A DNA stretch of 6,008 nt from DASYAN01 sp036501345 (lineage in GTDB: Bacteria > Chloroflexota > Ktedonobacteria > Ktedonobacterales > Ktedonobacteraceae). Within the stretch, counting starts at the first letter, position 1, and every line of letters starts with the position of its first letter. Both the position numbers and the translations under genes were made by a program. The DNA lies in assembly GCA_036501345.1 (NCBI GenBank), contig DASYAN010000170.1:1-6008 (forward strand), read 5' to 3'. The notes beneath the pieces were generated by a model that saw only the letters and a program-made list of their open reading frames with translations, searched no databases and was not told the DNA's origin. Of the stretch, positions 4,381 to 6,008 are shown piece by piece.

Positions 4381-6008
4381 TTACGAGATTGTCACGGCAG
4401 AAATTCCGGACGATGTGCCAACGAAGATGAGATTCCCCGAAAGGGTGGGAGTAGCAAAACGTTCGGCTGACCCAGAAAGGTTTATCTGTGCTCGCACTGC
4501 TCCTGTTTGGCTATTCAGTGCATAGAGGATTCCTCCAGTAGCGCTGTAAACCGTATGACCACCAACAACTGGCGAGTTATTGATACCTCCAGGAGCTTTC
4601 CAACCGCTATTGATTGTGTTTCCGGCCCCGATTGTCAGTTGGAGAATACCATTTGAGCAGGGCACAAAGATGGTTGAACCCACTGTGGCAGCTCCACCAA
4701 ATGCATTACAGGTACTTTGTTTCTGCAGTTCACCACCTACACCGCCGAGGTTGTTTGCATTGAGTAAGTATCCGGTACCTGCTTTGCCATCAATGAAAAC
4801 CTGATTATTGGGAAGCAGGACCGGACCCATCGAGCCAAGATCCTGATCTCCCCCATTTTGTGCCCCCCAGTCTTCAGGGGAGAAACCATCTTCAAGTTGG
4901 AGTGTGGGTGAGAGGCGCAGAACGGAGTCACTATGATCCCAGGTTCCACTGCTCGCTGCACCGTTACCTACTGAAACAAAGATATTACCATTGGCATCAA
5001 TTGATGGTCCCGAAGTGCCCCAGATCCCACCTTCACGTGCAGTTGGTACCCGGTAAGAGAGAGCTGGTCCCTGACCATTAGTTGGCAAACCAACCACAGT
5101 GCCGATATAGTCACTACAGTCACCAGCCAGCCCGCCATAAGCGACGTAGACCATATTCTTCCACAAGGCCAGTGCAGCACGCTGTTGATGTGCCTTAGGA
5201 TCCATGGCAGGCACATCCGCACTCTCTTGAACCTTTATTGCACCAGTCTGAACATCGAGACCGAACAGCGTATGTGTGGCTCCTTGCACTTCGGCTACAG
5301 CGAAAACTAGCTTTGTTGCAGGGTCATAGACAGGAGTGCCTGTAATGCCCAATGGATTGATATCGCCACATGGCAGTTGTGATTGAGGCTCAGGAGTGCC
5401 AACACTCGTATGCCATTGAAGCTGCCCTGTATTTGCATCCAGAGAATAAATGCTGTCATTCTCGGTCGCGACAATCACATGTCCACCAACGACCAGAGGC
5501 TCAGCATAAACCTTACCATCCAGAGGCTGCTGCCAAGCTGAAGTGAGCTGCTGGGGATCAGGTGTGTTTGGCAGGTAGCCTGTGCGGGCGGGATCGTTAT
5601 GATACATCGTCCAATCGGTCCCAGCAGAACCAACACTGGGATTTCCTGTCCCACCACTGCTTGGAGTAGGCGTCGGTGTATTCCCTCCGACTTCTGTGCT
5701 GTTGCCCTGAGTACCATTTTGGTCCGCGTTTCCTCCAAGTATCTCGATGCCACTGACCAGGGCATTATCTTTGACCGTAATGAGCTGGATAGCAATTTTT
5801 CCATTAGCATCAGCAGTGGTGGTGAATTGCTTGGCAATCGCTTTATTGGCCCCGCCAGCAGCAGCAAGAATGTCAAAATTGCTCAGAACCTGCTGGCCAT
5901 TGAGCTTGACATTGAAGATACGTTGCCCTGTCTGGGTCCAGTAGATTTCAGCAAAATCCAGACGTACGGTGTAGCTCACATTAGGGGTCAGATTAGGAAT
6001 GCTATAGG
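4381..6008 (-). CDS. Malectin module plus PQQ-like beta-propeller protein, N-terminus cut by window edge
   Basis: The gene is partial: the frame is open to the right edge, and the first complete codon is at 6006. A GTG at 5979 lies inside a domain and is not the true start. The 541 visible residues begin in the middle of a malectin-type carbohydrate-binding domain (about 1-90, with YSIPNL, LDFAEIYW, QRIFNVKLNG and DNALVSGIE). A Gly/Thr/Pro linker follows (about 92-130, containing TPTPTPSSGG). The rest is a propeller of PQQ/BamB-like blades starting at DWTMYHNDPARTGY, with blade motifs such as IYSLDANTGQLQW and LYALNSQTGAV; I count about eight blades. It ends in TAA. No vicinal Cys pair of the alcohol dehydrogenase type is seen, so a catalytic quinoprotein is not supported and a binding or scaffold role is more likely. 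By analogy with the 673-2085 gene, a signal peptide probably lies outside the window. It is the most upstream visible gene of the minus-strand array. Domain calls are firm; the biological role is unknown. Confidence 0.88.
   Translation of the reverse strand, partial: YSIPNLTPNVSYTVRLDFAEIYWTQTGQRIFNVKLNGQQVLSNFDILAAAGGANKAIAKQFTTTADANGKIAIQLITVKDNALVSGIEILGGNADQNGTQGNSTEVGGNTPTPTPSSGGTGNPSVGSAGTDWTMYHNDPARTGYLPNTPDPQQLTSAWQQPLDGKVYAEPLVVGGHVIVATENDSIYSLDANTGQLQWHTSVGTPEPQSQLPCGDINPLGITGTPVYDPATKLVFAVAEVQGATHTLFGLDVQTGAIKVQESADVPAMDPKAHQQRAALALWKNMVYVAYGGLAGDCSDYIGTVVGLPTNGQGPALSYRVPTAREGGIWGTSGPSIDANGNIFVSVGNGAASSGTWDHSDSVLRLSPTLQLEDGFSPEDWGAQNGGDQDLGSMGPVLLPNNQVFIDGKAGTGYLLNANNLGGVGGELQKQSTCNAFGGAATVGSTIFVPCSNGILQLTIGAGNTINSGWKAPGGINNSPVVGGHTVYSATGGILYALNSQTGAVRAQINLSGSAERFATPTLSGNLIFVGTSSGISAVTIS
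5743..6007 (-). repeat. Malectin-module DNA repeat, copy 2
   Basis: This is the partner of 1522-1786, about 4.2 kb away in direct orientation. The match reaches the window edge, so the full duplicated unit is probably longer. Direct repeats of this size could support recombination that deletes or swaps the genes between them. Confidence 0.9.

Noticed and set aside
4381..5640. Catalytic PQQ-dependent dehydrogenase
   Set aside because: The blades are PQQ-like, but the vicinal Cys pair of alcohol dehydrogenases is absent and no other catalytic pattern was recognised.

Overview
The window looks like accessory chromosomal DNA from a soil bacterium of the Chloroflexota, most likely a Ktedonobacter-like member. 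This is an inference from protein style: malectin modules on Pro/Thr-rich linkers, a single-anchor WD40 propeller of the kind those genomes carry behind Ser/Thr kinases, BamB/PQQ-like propellers, and lipoproteins with MPT63-like domains. No rRNA, tRNA or marker gene is present, so the assignment stays tentative.

All convincing genes are on the minus strand, so the window reads right to left. First is a gene cut by the right edge (4381-6008) encoding a malectin module, a linker and a PQQ-like beta-propeller. Next come a lipoprotein with two related domains (3337-4284), a membrane-anchored seven-bladed WD40 protein (2144-3286) and a secreted malectin-thaumatin fusion (673-2085). Gaps are 96, 50 and 58 bp, each downstream gene has a recognisable ribosome binding site, and no strong terminator separates them. 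They may therefore be co-transcribed. A 9-bp hairpin without a T-tract sits just after the first gene.

All four products appear to be exported or surface-anchored. The first and last share a malectin module about 83% identical in DNA over 265 bp, so the array was probably built partly by module duplication. A surface system that recognises glycans, possibly fungal or plant beta-glucan through the malectin and thaumatin domains, is a reasonable inference. Nothing in the sequence proves a substrate or an enzymatic activity.

Bases 1-672 hold no convincing protein gene. From right to left they contain REP-like GGGCTAAAGCCC palindromes (551-616), a strong interrupted palindrome (466-492) and a block of dense hairpins (1-450). 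One of these hairpins has a GUAA tetraloop when read on the minus strand. The block is best read as part of a structured RNA, such as the 5' domains of a group II intron or the RNA partner of an IS605-type element, whose protein gene would lie beyond the left edge.
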